Shown: positions 1 through 11,420 of the stretch, one piece after another
Position numbering within the stretch: position 1 is the first letter of the stretch
Layout of the letters: each line of letters begins with the position of its first letter
Assembly: GCA_007922195.1 (NCBI GenBank)
Contig: ML682005.1
Location: forward strand, 33,812,167-33,876,166
Direction of reading: 5' to 3'
DNA: 64,000 bases
Origin: Podocnemis expansa
Taxonomy: Eukaryota; Chordata; Testudines; Podocnemididae
Notes under the pieces: generated by a model
What the model was told of the DNA's origin: nothing
Database searches by the model: none
What the model saw: the letters and a program-made list of their open reading frames with translations, nothing else
Translations under genes and position numbers: made by a program

Positions 1-2323
1 GCCCCTCATACATCTTGTAGCCTCCCTCCTCCTCCTCAAATTGTGAAGAGCACAGGAGTTTCTATAGGACACAATTATATATATAGCTATAGGACACAAT
101 TAACTCTCTGTGAATTGCGACAGTTCAAAGTCCAGTACTGATTACAGGCTACCCTGGACTACTGTCACATTTAAGGTTTAATAAATGTAGTGATCAGTTA
201 GTATCAGTTAACACCTACCTTCTCCACTGACTAACTGGTATCTTTTGAACAGTATGCAGTATTAGTTTTTAGATATAGTACTTTATTGGTCCTTAAATTC
301 ATGACATGCTGATTTATACAATCATTTTGTATATTTTAATAGGCTTTAAAATGTCAATCTGATACATACCATTAAGACCTTTTTTTTTGTTTGATGGGTT
401 TGAAAATCAGAACTCAAAAAGTTCAGTGTTTTAAAAATTATGGCTTCAAAGTACATTTTGTGAATTAAAGGAAGTTACAATGCCAAACACACACACAGCC
501 AATAGGCTAGATCTTTCCCACATGATGGATTCATCAGATCTAGCTATGGTCACTACTGAATCATCATGCCATTTTATGTTCATGTTCAGAGTCCCCAGAA
601 TCTCACTGTTCTTTCTTTAAAAAATGTTTCTGACTCTCATGGGTAAGAGGTGGCTTTCCAACTGAAAACAGAGTGTACCTGATGCAGAGGCATTTGCCAC
701 AGTTGCAGACAGCCTGGAACACTGACTCAGAGGTTTGAATTCCCCTCACCTTTATTAAGTTGATTGGAGTATTACCTTTGAAGATCACTGAAGATACTTT
801 AGTATCAAAAATAGGAAAGAAGAGTGGCAAGGAAGAGAAACAGGCAAAAAAAGCAATGGCTATAAAGGGGAGCATATTTTCATACTGAATGAAAGTGAAT
901 GAGGCACCAAAACAAATGACAAATTAGTATTAAACATTTAGTTGCTACATAAAGGCTGTATTCTCTGCTTGATCTCTGAAAACCTCCTCAGAAGGCATTC
1001 TGCTCTGTGCTATAGATAATACACAGTCCTAAGATTACGTGACAGACCATAATTAAGCATGGGATTTCACCGTCTCTATCAAATGAGTTTGACACTTTGT
1101 TTTGAAGGCTTATTAGCCACAATTCTGCTAACCACTAACAATACTGTCAAACCAGAAAAATCACACTTAAATAAATGAAGTTACCATATGCTAAATTTAT
1201 AGCAATTAAACAGAATTAATCCAATTAGGGTAGCAATAGCGTTTGTATAGTTGCTGTTAACCACATATCACACTGCAAAATTAGTTGTTGGCCTTTGACT
1301 CCCAACAAACAAGATGTATTTTAGTAGGTATAACAAACATGACCCTGAGCACAGACTTCAACCATGACATGAGTCTAAATTATTAAATAACTGTACCTAT
1401 GAATAGCTATTATTTATAAAAGATAGCTATATTATGTTGACATTTTATTTTGAATTACAGTGACTGGTTCCTAAAGAAAGCGACAGAATGCTGCTTGTCT
1501 GTAGAATTATTGATCCTGTTCATTTCAAATTTGCTAACACTTCCTGCATAGATTACACTGGTGAAGCTGACTCTAGTGCTAAGATTACACGTAAAGGCTT
1601 GAGTTCCAGTGGAGTGTATAAGGATATTTGGTGGTCTGTCCAGTTCCTATTACACTTGGGGTAGCCCTAAATACGTCACTTGGACAACTCATTACAGTTA
1701 GAGCTCCTGGACCAGGTACTTAATTTCTTTTCTTGAAGACTAGAGATGTAATCCTTTTGATAGACATGTGCGCAGTTTATTTCTAGATACAGGACATATT
1801 CAGGAGAGGTGCTAAGCACCTGTTCCTCCTAACTACTGAAAAAGTAGTTGCACAGTTTTAGCATCATTCAAGATTTGGCTCAGCTATACTGAATCTGCAT
1901 TATTATTATTAATGTTTGGTGCATAGAGTAAAAGTGGAAGATTGTGCATATTTCTCTTGTTTGTTTTAATAATAGCTGTAAATCAGTTCCTTTGAAGCTT
2001 GGTTTGTTCTAGGGATGTGTCCTGGTCCCAAGACCAATTACTTGCTACAGTACTTGCTTCTTCCAGAAGGCAGCAGGAGGAATTGCTTGTTTGTGCAGAT
2101 TGTGTGTTCATCATTAGCCATAAAGGAAAAGGCAGGGAAAAAGAGATCTAAATCTGACTGTGATAGGCAGCAATGAGTCTTTTTAATGCATACATCTTTC
2201 AAGGCAGCTTGCCTTCATGAGCACTTCTCTGGTTTAAATTTGTGAGTTATTAATTATGTTGTACTGCACCACATTAAGTCACATTAAACCAAGATGCTCT
2301 ACCAAGTCACATTATAAAATATT
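1..2323. other. No recognised feature
   Basis: AT-rich non-coding DNA. I see no exon-like reading frame, repeat terminus or RNA gene. The longest frames (about 90 codons) have no recognisable motif. Confidence 0.6.
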
Positions 2324-2326
2324 TAA

Positions 2327-3214
2327 AGCTATGTTCAGACGGACACACTTATTCTGATTTAAGTTAAATTGAAATAAATTATTTTGAAATAAAATCATTA
2401 ACTTGGTTTAACTTAAATCGAATTAAGCAAAAACCACCAAATTGAAATAGCAAGTCCAAACACAGAACTTGCTATTTCCATTCAGCAGAGGGGCACCCTG
2501 GGAGGCGTGGCAACATGGCCCCCTAGCAGGGCCATGTTGCCACCCAATACCCTGCCTGGCTCTCACCTGAAGGGCCAGGCAGGGGAAAACAGGACCCAGG
2601 GCAGGGATTCCCCCTGCCCTACATCCCCTGCTGCTGGTGGGGCAGCGAGGGAGGGACCATGGAGCACCCTGGCTGCTCCCTGGATGGTGGATCCTGAAGC
2701 CAGCTGGCCCCATGGCCCAGTCTCGGCAGCTGCTGGACAGGCAGGGGGTGCTGGAGAAGGCAAGCTGGCTCCTGCACCCCCCGTCTGGCCAGTAGCTGCC
2801 GAGTCCTGGCAGTGGGGCCAGCCAGCTCCTGCACCCCCCATCTCTCCAGCAGCCGCTGAGACCAGGTAGGGGCAAGCCGGCTCCTGGATCCCCGCCCCCC
2901 TGAACCCCTCTGCATCTCCCCTCCTTCCCTGCCCAGGGTGCTGATTGGCTCCCTGGCCCGGGGTACTGGGGGGGGGGTGCCCCTTCCTCCCAGGGTGCCA
3001 TGCACCCTGGGAGGAAGGTCAACTGTTACATAGATATGTGGGTCATATCGATATAACAGAGCCAGATGGGGTTATTTCTAAACCACAGTTTTGAAATAAC
3101 CGTCATTTCGATACCAATCTAGGTTTTATTGTATCAAAACGGTTTTCCTTATTTCAAAATCAGGAAACATCATCTGGACATGACTTTTTTAAAATCAAAC
3201 ATGTGAACGTAGCC
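2327..3214 (+). mobile_element. PIF/Harbinger-type MITE E1 (long, GC-rich core)
   Basis: The left end reads AGCTATGTTCAGAC and the right end GTGAACGTAGCC, a degraded version of the GGCTATGTCCACAC terminal inverted repeat shared by nine other elements here. TAA flanks both sides (2324-2326 and 3215-3217), fitting a 3-bp target duplication. The outer arms are AT-rich and consist of repeated TTAAATTGAAATAA-like half-palindromes. The core (about 2445-2550) holds a GCAAGTCC...ACTTGC inverted repeat and a hairpin of GGCAACATGGCCC against GGGCCATGTTGCC. About 460 bp of GC-rich DNA follows, absent from the 510-bp copies. It is non-autonomous. The open frames in the GC-rich part look like composition artefacts. 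Confidence 0.7.
2690..2900. repeat. GC-rich imperfect tandem repeat inside E1
   Basis: Three imperfect units with a period of roughly 55-60 bp recur around the phrase GGCTCCTGCACCCCCC, near 2766, 2823 and 2878. They explain the high GC content and the overlapping spurious reading frames on both strands. Confidence 0.5.
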
Positions 3215-3217
3215 TAA

Positions 3218-5080
3218 GAGATTTTTTTCAGCATGCAGCACACAGAGAAAAATAAATTTTTTTGATTACATTTTTTCTTCTCAGAGATTTCCTCGAATTC
3301 AAACAGAAACATAGTACATTTCTTAGTGGTCAAGTGCTCACAACACAAAAAGCACCTGCCATTAGCAATATGTTGAAGGTCATAACAGAGCAGCGATGGA
3401 CTGGATATGTATAAAGACAAAACTATAGTATAGCACTAAATGATGTATTGTGGACAGCATGCTCAGCAACACATTCACTCTGCTGGAGACCATCCAGATT
3501 CCCTCCCTGAAATGGTCAAACTGCTAATTTAGAGGCTATTTTTGCCCTTACATTACAGAAAGTGTGACGGACTCTTTATATGACCAGCAATAGTACTGAA
3601 AATGGTGCTCCATCTGTACAATCATGTATTTTGATGACAGGTGAACGTGGGAGGATTAGGAAGTAGCCAAGCTGGCTCCTCTATCCTGACTTTGCCTTGG
3701 ATTTGCTGTGTGACCACAAATAAGTCACTGATCTGTCCCTCAGTTTCCTCATTTGTTAAATTAATATAGTACTCACTTTTGAGAAATACAGTTAGGTCTA
3801 TGAATGAAAGGCGTTAAGTTTTATTCTTGGTTTTATTTTATTAAGGATGGGACATGAAGAATGGAGTACTCATGTGAAATTTACCACTGGTCGATAATAT
3901 TTCTGTAATGAGTACTGCTTTTATCTGTTAGCTTGAAATTTATTTTATATTTGCAGGTGCTATTAGAAACAGTTTCAATTCCCCTTATCAATGTAAAGAG
4001 ACTGAATAATATCTAGGCAGTTCATTCTGCTTTTATATGTCCCTCAGCATAGGGAGAAACTGTCATGTGGTTATTCCTGTTAATGTATTTGTTTTACAAA
4101 AGTTTACATTCAGCTACCAATTTTTTTATCCTCTTAGTATGATTTGTCTGTTCTCCAAGTCTCTCCTTTCCCTAATGCAGCATGTATTGATACATTGAGT
4201 TAATATGATAAACCACAGTGAAATATGCTTCTCTAATGTCATGGGGCTTAATGAACCAACTATAAGTCTTTCGATCTTAAAATCAATTGACATCTTAAAG
4301 AAGTCAAATAGCTATGAAAAAAAGTGAACTTCAAACAGGGAAATGTAAGGGGTAATGGTCCACTTTTCTCTTAGTTTTGGAACTGGTAAAGTTAGTCTCA
4401 TCCACAGAAGTTTAGCTAATTTATTTTACAGTTGTGTCCAAAGGAAGGATACACACGGTCTTCCTCTATGGTCTTTTTATTAAGCTGAGAGATTCTCTCA
4501 GTTAGGGTTAAATCATTTAAAGTCAGATTCTCTCACTTAAGGTTAAATCCTGCCCATATCCGTCAAGGGGGAATTATAGCCATGTATCAAATGTATTTAT
4601 GTATACAAGCAAGTGGTGTCCAGTGACAGCACTCAGCACTGTGCTAGAGGCTAAGGTAAGATCAGTCTATGAAGATGACAGTGTTTTGCGGAACAGTGGC
4701 AACACTACCCAAAATCGAACTAGTACATTTACTGCCATTCATTTCACTTATAGCTAATATACTGTATTATGAGCACTTTGTTCTTGCAGAAAGCAAGTAG
4801 AAGTGCCCTGTAATGCAGTATATCAGGCAGATGTGTAGAACATTGGCTTGTAGTGGCTGATTTTAATCTCTGCTGGACAAATCTCACTACAGATCTTGCA
4901 AGCTGACCCTCAGCTGGTCATGCTGCATACCTTTTAGTCTACTTTTTCCTCAGATGAAACATCTTTGTTGCAATAAACTTGGGGGGAAACCCCCCCAAAA
5001 CTGAGATTATCAGTCTGATTAACCTCTCAGCTTCAACAGGCATCAGTTTTCACGTTTAAGGCCCATTTGGCTGATTTCAT
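3218..5080. other. Mostly unrecognised non-coding DNA
   Basis: Apart from the MIR-like relic at 3655-3785 I see no gene or element. Several short homopolymer runs occur. Confidence 0.5.
3655..3785 (+). repeat. MIR-like CORE-SINE relic
   Basis: The stretch contains GCTGTGTGACC, then AAGTCACTGATCTGTCCCTC and CAGTTTCCTCATTTGTTAAAT. This is the diagnostic order of the MIR/CORE-SINE middle and 3' part in sense orientation. It is old, diverged and lacks the tRNA head. Confidence 0.65.
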
Positions 5081-6250
5081 TCATAGAATCATAGAGTCAT
5101 AGGGTTGGAAGGGACCTCATAGGTCATCTAGTCCAACCCCCCGCCAGAGGCAGGACCACTCCCACTAAACCATCCCAGTCATGGTTTTGTCCAGCCGGGC
5201 CTTAAACACCTCCAAAGATGGAGACTCCACCACCTCCCTTGGCAGCTCATTCCAAGGCTTCACCACTCTCCTAGTAAAAAAGTTTTTTCTAATATCCAGC
5301 CTCGACCTCCCTAACCGCAACTTGAGACCATTGCTCCTCGTTCTGTCCTCTGTTATTACCGAGAACAGTCGAGTTCCATCTTCCTTAGAGCATCCCTTCA
5401 AGTAGTTGAAGGTTGATATCAAATCCCCCCTCAATCTTCTCTTCTGCAGACTAAATAAGCCTAATGCTTTCAGTCTTTCCTCATAGGGCTTGTGCTCCAG
5501 CCCTTTTATCATTTTAGTTGCCCTCCTCTGAACTCTCTCTAGCATGTCCCTGTCCTTTTTGTAGTGGGGAGCCCAAAACTGAACACAGTATTCTAGATGT
5601 GGCCTCACCAGTGCAGAATAGAGGGGAATGATCACATCCCTTGATCTGCTGGTAATACTTCGTTTGATGCAGCCCAGTATGCCATTGGCCTTTTTGGCAG
5701 CAAGAGCACACTGCTGACTCATATCTAGCTTCCCATCCACCATGACCCCCAGGTCCTTTTCTACACGGCTGCTACTTAGCTGAATGTTTCCCAGCCTGTA
5801 GCGGTGCATGGGGTTTTTTCGTCCCAAATGCAGGATTTTACACTTGTCCTTATTGAAGCTCATAAGATTTCTATTGGCCCACTGTTTCAATTTGTCTAGG
5901 TCTCCCTGAATCCTGTCCTTGCCCTCCAATGTGTCTACTGGTCCCCCCAGCTTGGTGTCATCCGCAAACTTACTGAGAATGCAGTCTATTCCATCATCCA
6001 GATCACTGATGAAAATGTTGAACAGAACCGGCAGGACTGACCCCTGGGGCACGCCACTCATGACTGGCTGCCAGCTAGACATGGAACCATTGATTCCTAC
6101 ACACTGAAACCATTGATCTAGCCAGTTTTCTAACTACCTTATAGTCCACCTATCCAACCCATACTTCCTTAATTTGCCAATGAGAATGCTGTGGGAAACT
6201 GTATCAAAAGCCTTGCTAAAATCAAGGTATATGACATCAACGGTCATTCC
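5081..6250 (-). mobile_element. CR1 LINE, 5'-truncated
   Basis: On the minus strand the element ends at 5081 with the CR1 3' signature: a GGGACCTCATAGGTCATCTA-type region in reverse orientation, followed by ATTCTATGA-like terminal octamers (TCATAGAATCATAGAG on the plus strand). It keeps most of the reverse transcriptase C-terminal half and stops near 6250, inside the codons for the [10 protein letters not shown] motif. A 5' truncation like this is normal for CR1. No target duplication is visible, also normal for CR1. Confidence 0.92.
5165..6247 (-). pseudogene. CR1 ORF2 reverse transcriptase fragment
   Basis: This is the C-terminal part of the CR1 pol protein, which makes cDNA at the nicked target site. 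From its N-terminal side the frame reads [17 protein letters not shown] (RT motif A), then a stop codon in place of a tryptophan just before LENWLDQWF. An uninterrupted 305-codon frame starting at 6082 follows. It contains SGVPQGSVL (motif B), the catalytic box FADDTKL (5948-5968) and the conserved tail [15 protein letters not shown]...[15 protein letters not shown]. Endonuclease and ORF1 are missing. The 305-codon frame is long only because the copy is fairly young; it is not a host gene. The in-frame stop and 5' truncation make it dead. Confidence 0.92.
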
Positions 6251-6794
6251 TGCAAGACAGACATGCTAAGTGTATTCATGATCCTTATTCTTCTTGGTGT
6301 TAGCCCTGGAACTGTCAACAATTAAATTCAAAAGCATCCTGAGATGGTAGAATTCAGATAAAATCTTAGACTATAGAAACTCTGCCTATAATAATAATAA
6401 ATACAAAGTATCTCCTCTTCTTGAAAAAGGAGGATTACTAACATCAACATCGTGACTTGCTAAGTAAACCATGTGCTTGGTATCTATTTTAATCCACAAA
6501 GGAACCACCCAGTCTAAGCTGCCTGGTTGCCTCACTAGCAAATAGGTTCAAAACGGTTGTTTGCTTTTTCTTCTTGGGCTCCCTACAATGAGTTACCATT
6601 TTGCTTTTCCATTCAAAATGTGTTTCTTAGCTGTTCCAATTCCCCACCAGTGAATGGTCTATAGATTTATTGTAGTCATTCATCCTTCCAAGGGTGACAA
6701 CATATTTTTAAGTTACTGACATTTTGACAGCGTGTTCTCAATATTTATTGTGACTAAGTGTTAGTGGCAAGTAGATATGACCTCAGCATTCATT
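6251..6794. other. No recognised feature
   Basis: Non-coding AT-rich DNA between the CR1 and the next MITE; nothing identified. Confidence 0.5.
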
Positions 6795-7160
6795 GGGTAT
6801 GTCCATACTAGAGGCTTAAGTGGACTTAAGCAACCCCCTGACCACATTTGGAGTTCATTAAGTCAATTTAAGCACTTGCTTAAGTTGACTTAATAACTCC
6901 GGCTGTTAAAGTCGACTTTAAGTGGTCAGATGACTTTATTAAGTCAACTTAACACAATGTGCCCATTAAAGTCGACTTAATAAAGTTCACTTAGTGCATT
7001 AGAGGCATTTAAGTTGACTTTATAAAGTCAGCTTAAGCCAGTGGACTCATTTAAAGTCGACTTTATTAAGCAATTTTATTAAACGGCTTTATAAAGTTGA
7101 CTTAAACAAATGCGGCCTCACTAAATTGACTTACCTGAGCCCTGTAGTGTAGACTTAGCA
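6795..7160. mobile_element. PIF/Harbinger-type MITE E2 (TTAAGTCGACTTAA family)
   Basis: The left terminus is GGGTATGTCCATACTAGAGG. The right terminus is a diverged CTGTAGTGTAGACTTAGCA. Nearly the whole 366 bp consists of tandem and inverted copies of TTAAGTCGACTTAA and its half-sites (AAAGTCGACTTTA, AAGTTGACTTAA). It lacks the GCAAGTCC/GGCAACATGG core of the larger copies. The flanks (ATT and CTA or ACT) do not give a clean target duplication. Confidence 0.65.
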
Positions 7161-10045
7161 CTATGAGCACATAATTACAGAATTAACTTGTATGTGTATG
7201 TATATTTTCCATGTACTAAGAATTAAATGTACAAATGGCACAATAGTAACAGAATGCAGTTTAGTTGTGAGGGGCAAATGACCATGATGTGGGCTTGGCT
7301 GCAGATTACAAAATTCCATATTCTAGAATTTGAATTGCATTGTATCTGAGAACTATCAAATGTGAAAATAGCAGCCCAGTGATCCTCTTTATTACCAATC
7401 AACCTATTTGTGTAAACTAAGGATTTTTTTAAATTCTTCTTCAAAAACTTTGGGCAAACTTCTCCTTTCCAGTCCATATTAGATTTTCTAATGCAAGAGT
7501 CATGCAGAGTCACAAAGTCATTCCTTGAATCAAATGTTCACTAATATCAAAGGAAATTCTACAGTATGTTGGACATTTACAATTCAAGATAAAGGAAACC
7601 TTGGAAATCACCATAGCATTATATAATTTTGATTCTATCAAATAAAATGGACTGCTCAATATATACCATGAACGTGCTCTGCAGATCCCAGGGTGGAATG
7701 CTGTCCTTGCTTTACACTCGGAGTACTTGACTCAGATCTTACTAGCTGGGCTAAATTTAAGTTACTGTTTGCTCTCTTTTGCCTCTCTCTGCGCATCAGA
7801 GCTCTTTTACTATCCAGACCTTTTTACATTTGTTTTAATTGAAGCACAGTTCTGAACATTGAGTTTTTACCTTTGAGAGGTGCACACAAATCCCAGGCTA
7901 TGCTATGTCTGTCTGCATATCAAATGTATTTTGTTTGTGCCCTGAAGAAAGATATGAAAATGTCAAATAAGAAATGCAAATACTGAAGTCACATCATCCT
8001 GAGGATGACTGGATGTCACTGTTTTTCACAATACTGATATCCCCTCCAGTTGTAGTGCAGCCAGGATTCTTCCTGGTTGTGCTTGAATTTAGTACATATG
8101 GTCACCTAATGCTTTAAAGGTGATTCTGTGTTATGAACACACTACATCAACATCACTCCTGACAGATACAGTGCCCCCAGGTGATGCTGGCTATCTGTTA
8201 GCTTGTTAGAGCAGAAGTCCTGTCCATTCCTTGAATGGAGCAAAAGAAAGAGTTGTTCTCCAATCCTGAGGCAGCAGTTCCTACTAAAGTTCCATGGTAC
8301 TCAAAGCTCGGGGCCCTGTCAAAGGGATCGTCAAGCTGCTAAAAGCTTCAGCACTAAGAGAAAGTTTTCAGGCCCTATTATAGGACCCTCAGGAGGAAAT
8401 CAGAACAGTCACGCAGGATGTTTCAGAAGAACTAGGGAATAAGGAATAATTACAATAGGGGTATGGGGACAGGGAAATATGATAAACTGGGATTAGAAAG
8501 GGAAAGAAACTTTTGGAGAAAGGAAAGGTGGAGACTTCAGAGACAGAAGCAAGGGGAATCACCCAGAGACACCCTTTCAAAGCTTTTTCAAGCTATGGCT
8601 GCCTGGATGAACAGAGACAAAAGAATGAGAAGCAGAAGATAAGGTACGAAAAATACACAAGAAATGTAATAAATATGAAGGACAGGCAGAAAAAGAGGAT
8701 TGAGACATAAAATAGGAAATGGAACATGACATGGCAGGGAGGGTGTAAGTCAAATAAGAGAAAACAAGCATAACCTTGAGGTAAACATTAAAATCAAACT
8801 ACAGGGTGAGTGGCTACCGAAAACAAAAGTATCCTCTTGGGTTTCGCAAATGTGGACACTTTATTAAAATAATGCATTAGAACTTGAATATATTACATCA
8901 ATACAATGTACTGCAAACACTAATTACTCATTAAACTGCTGAGGACATGATCCCTCCACACTGGCTACCAGGATCAAAACTCTTCTCTGTCCTATTGCTG
9001 CTGCTATGTTATCTCTTCAGCAATCCAGCTGCCTTCCTCAGTCTGCCATTATAGAAAACATAGGGTCCAATATTTCTGTGACCATTTCTCGTGCTTTAGT
9101 AGAGCTTAGAGACTCTATTACATGAATAATACATGGGGTGTGTAAAGGAATGCCAAAAATGCTCTCCTATCTCATGCAACCAGACACAAGGAAGTTAATA
9201 GAAAAACTCTTGTACCTAGGTCAGACAAGTTTTGACCTGTATGATGATGTTGTTTCTTTTCTGACCTACTACATTGATCTCAACAGACACTTAAAAATAA
9301 AAACAAATTGTTTCAGAACCCCTGTCAAGACTGACCTCTTTTTCTTTGTGCCTGAATTCAGAACATCACAAATTAAAAATGCACTGAGACCTACACATAC
9401 ACAGGTTCATAATGGGAACAAAAAGTGACTCAGCATATCTAATGCATGATGTTTCATTATGTTATATGAAAAACTCCACAGGATTTGAAATAAATGGAGC
9501 TGAAACCTGCAACATTATGGAGATAGCCAATGCACTGAAGGGCCCCAATCTGCAGGTTCAGGAAAGATTTTGCATAAATATTATGAAAAGCTGGCTTATA
9601 CGTTTACAGAAAATACATAAGCATGGACTCATTATGGAGACAATTGCCTGGGTAAATGAATCATGATGAATCAAGTTAACATACAGAAAATGATTATAAA
9701 GTCCCTGGGACTGTAGAAAATACTTGTACAGTTTAATAACAAAAACTAAAAGTCATTACCTCATCATATGAAACCTAACCTAAAGATGTCTCTTACTCAC
9801 TGAACAGCAATTTGTTTACATTAGCAGTGAAAACAATATGTTCCACAAACTCAACACAAGGGCATTGCAGTCTGATCAGAGAGCCTGTTACATTTTTTCC
9901 CAGTAAACGCACTACTGGCAAAACGGCTGTTATGCTATTTCTGTGGCAACAGCTAAAAAGTAAATTCTTTCTCACATAAACACGTTTGTTATGACAAGGA
10001 ATATCATTTTCTTTGGGTGTTTTTTTTCCTCCCTTCAATTTTATT
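7161..10045. other. No recognised feature
   Basis: Non-coding DNA. Small frames at 8203-8442, 9138-9428 and 9412-9666 lack recognisable domains and I cannot support them as genes. No repeat terminus was found. Confidence 0.5.
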
Positions 10046-10220
10046 GTTACTATAATTATTATTTATAGTCCCTCAGAGTACTAGTCATGGCCAAAACCTT
10101 ACTTTACTAGGTGCTGTAGAAACACAGAACAAGAAAACCTTCCCTGCCTCAAAGAACTTACAATCAAAGCATTTAACAAGGAAATGATCACTACAGTTCA
10201 ATGGCAGGAGAGAGGGGTAC
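10046..10220 (-). repeat. Old dispersed repeat with an AT-rich (TAA-like) tail
   Basis: On the minus strand this reads as the widespread sauropsid repeat containing GTAAGTTCTTTGAGGCAGGG, an ACAGCACCTAG-like phrase and a terminal AATAATTATAGT tail. It looks like the 3' end of an ancient SINE or LINE. Another diverged fragment of the same kind lies near 53030-53100. Confidence 0.45.
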
Positions 10221-10565
10221 AAGGGCACAGTAGCTATGTCTACACTAGAGGGCTTAGTTAAGTTGACTTAATAAGGTCTAAGTTAAGTCAACATAAAGTT
10301 GACTTAACGAGTCCACATTCACAATGCCAGTAGTTTGCCCACATGCACACTGGCAGTTGCTAAGTCACCCTAGGAGTGGACTATTGTGGGTAGCTGGCCC
10401 ACAGTTTACCACAGAAGTGCCCCTCTCTCCTGGGCACTCCTTTACAACAGGAAGGCAGTGAGCACACCACCCACGCCATTGTGCCTAGCAAGACAGATGG
10501 AGCCTGTGGCGGTCAGGGACCCTGACTTACCACAGGAATGAGCCAGCACAGCACTTTATACCTCC

Positions 10566-10982
10566 ATGCACTGGCTAGACTCCTCCAGCTCTGGAGCAGG
10601 CACTGCAAGGCAACTTGCAGCCCAGGGGCAGGCTGCATCAGATCGAGGCCCCCCAACAAACCTGAGAGATGAAGTGGTTAGGGTACCCTCCATGCATGGG
10701 CCCATCTGCACTGATCGGTGGGATGCAATAGTTCTCATCACTTGGGATAATGATCAGTGGCTGTCAGACCTACACATAACGAAGAGCAGATGTGCAAGCA
10801 AGTGGCCACTGTCCTCTGGAAGGAAGATGGCAACCCTGGACTCCTACCTCTCCATTGCCCACCAGCTGGGGATTGGGAAGGCCACTGTGGGGACCATCCT
10901 GGGGCTGAGCCTCCCAGGCACCGTCACTATCCCCACTGCCCATGCCTGCCCCCCCATCTCCCACCCATCCCCAACACAGTAA
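10566..10982 (+). pseudogene. Harbinger transposase, N-terminal fragment
   Basis: The transposase of PIF/Harbinger elements cuts and rejoins the transposon ends, and HARBI1 is its domesticated relative. In the 138-codon frame, WDNDQWLSDLHITK (residues about 60-73) resembles the conserved W-D-QWL-xx-xxMTK region. DSYLSIAHQLGIGKATVG (about 92-109) resembles the helix-turn-helix block of the family (SYRSVxxQFGVGKSTVG). The stretch between them, CKQVATVLWK, is read only in the next frame, starting near 10787, so two frameshifts are present. No DDE residues follow and the frame runs into proline-rich noise. The family call rests on these three ordered motifs. The first 45 residues may not belong to the original protein. 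Confidence 0.6.
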
Positions 10983-11420
10983 AATGATCCACTGCCTACT
11001 GAATGATGGTGTATATATAGGTTTTTATCATGGGGGAACTGCAGGGAGGCCTGAGGGGAGTGAGGGGTGGGAGCTGTGGTGTCTGGGAAGAATGAGGGGA
11101 TTTGGAGGTGTTGAAGAGTTTGGGGGGAAGTGGGAGGTTGGGGGAGCGTGAAGGGTTGGGGTGGGGGGTAGGTGTTAGCTGCCTCAGGCAGATGAATCCC
11201 AGACCTGCAGCCGCCCACCTTGAGTCCTGGGCAGCCAGTGATGAGGGCTGCTGCTCGGGTCCCAGACAGGGGGATCCTCAGCCCACCAAGCACCCTGGCA
11301 CCATGCCAGGTTCTCCAGGGCGTGGGTCTGGCACTCCATTAGGTTAAGGAGGTGGCCAAGCTGGGCCTGCTTGACCCTGCAGTGGGTGTTCTTCCCCTAC
11401 CACTGCTGCTCCTGCCAGGC

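Noticed and set aside
2423..3022. Overlapping 90-199 codon frames on both strands
   Set aside because: They lie in the GC-rich tandem-repeat part of MITE E1. They are stop-poor by composition, proline/glycine-rich and unlike any domain.
5165..6082. A 305-codon frame as a host gene
   Set aside because: It is the CR1 reverse transcriptase C-terminus, with the CR1 3' end directly downstream and a stop just upstream.
6795..7160. A CRISPR-like array because of regularly repeated palindromes
   Set aside because: There are no unique spacers of constant length; the repeats are MITE arms in a eukaryotic context.
8203..8710. Small frames at 8.2-8.7 kb as candidate exons
   Set aside because: No conserved motif; overlapping frames on both strands; no convincing splice pattern.
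9138..9666. Two adjacent plus-strand frames (96 and 84 codons)
   Set aside because: Unrecognised, different frames, no domain or codon signal beyond chance in AT-rich DNA.
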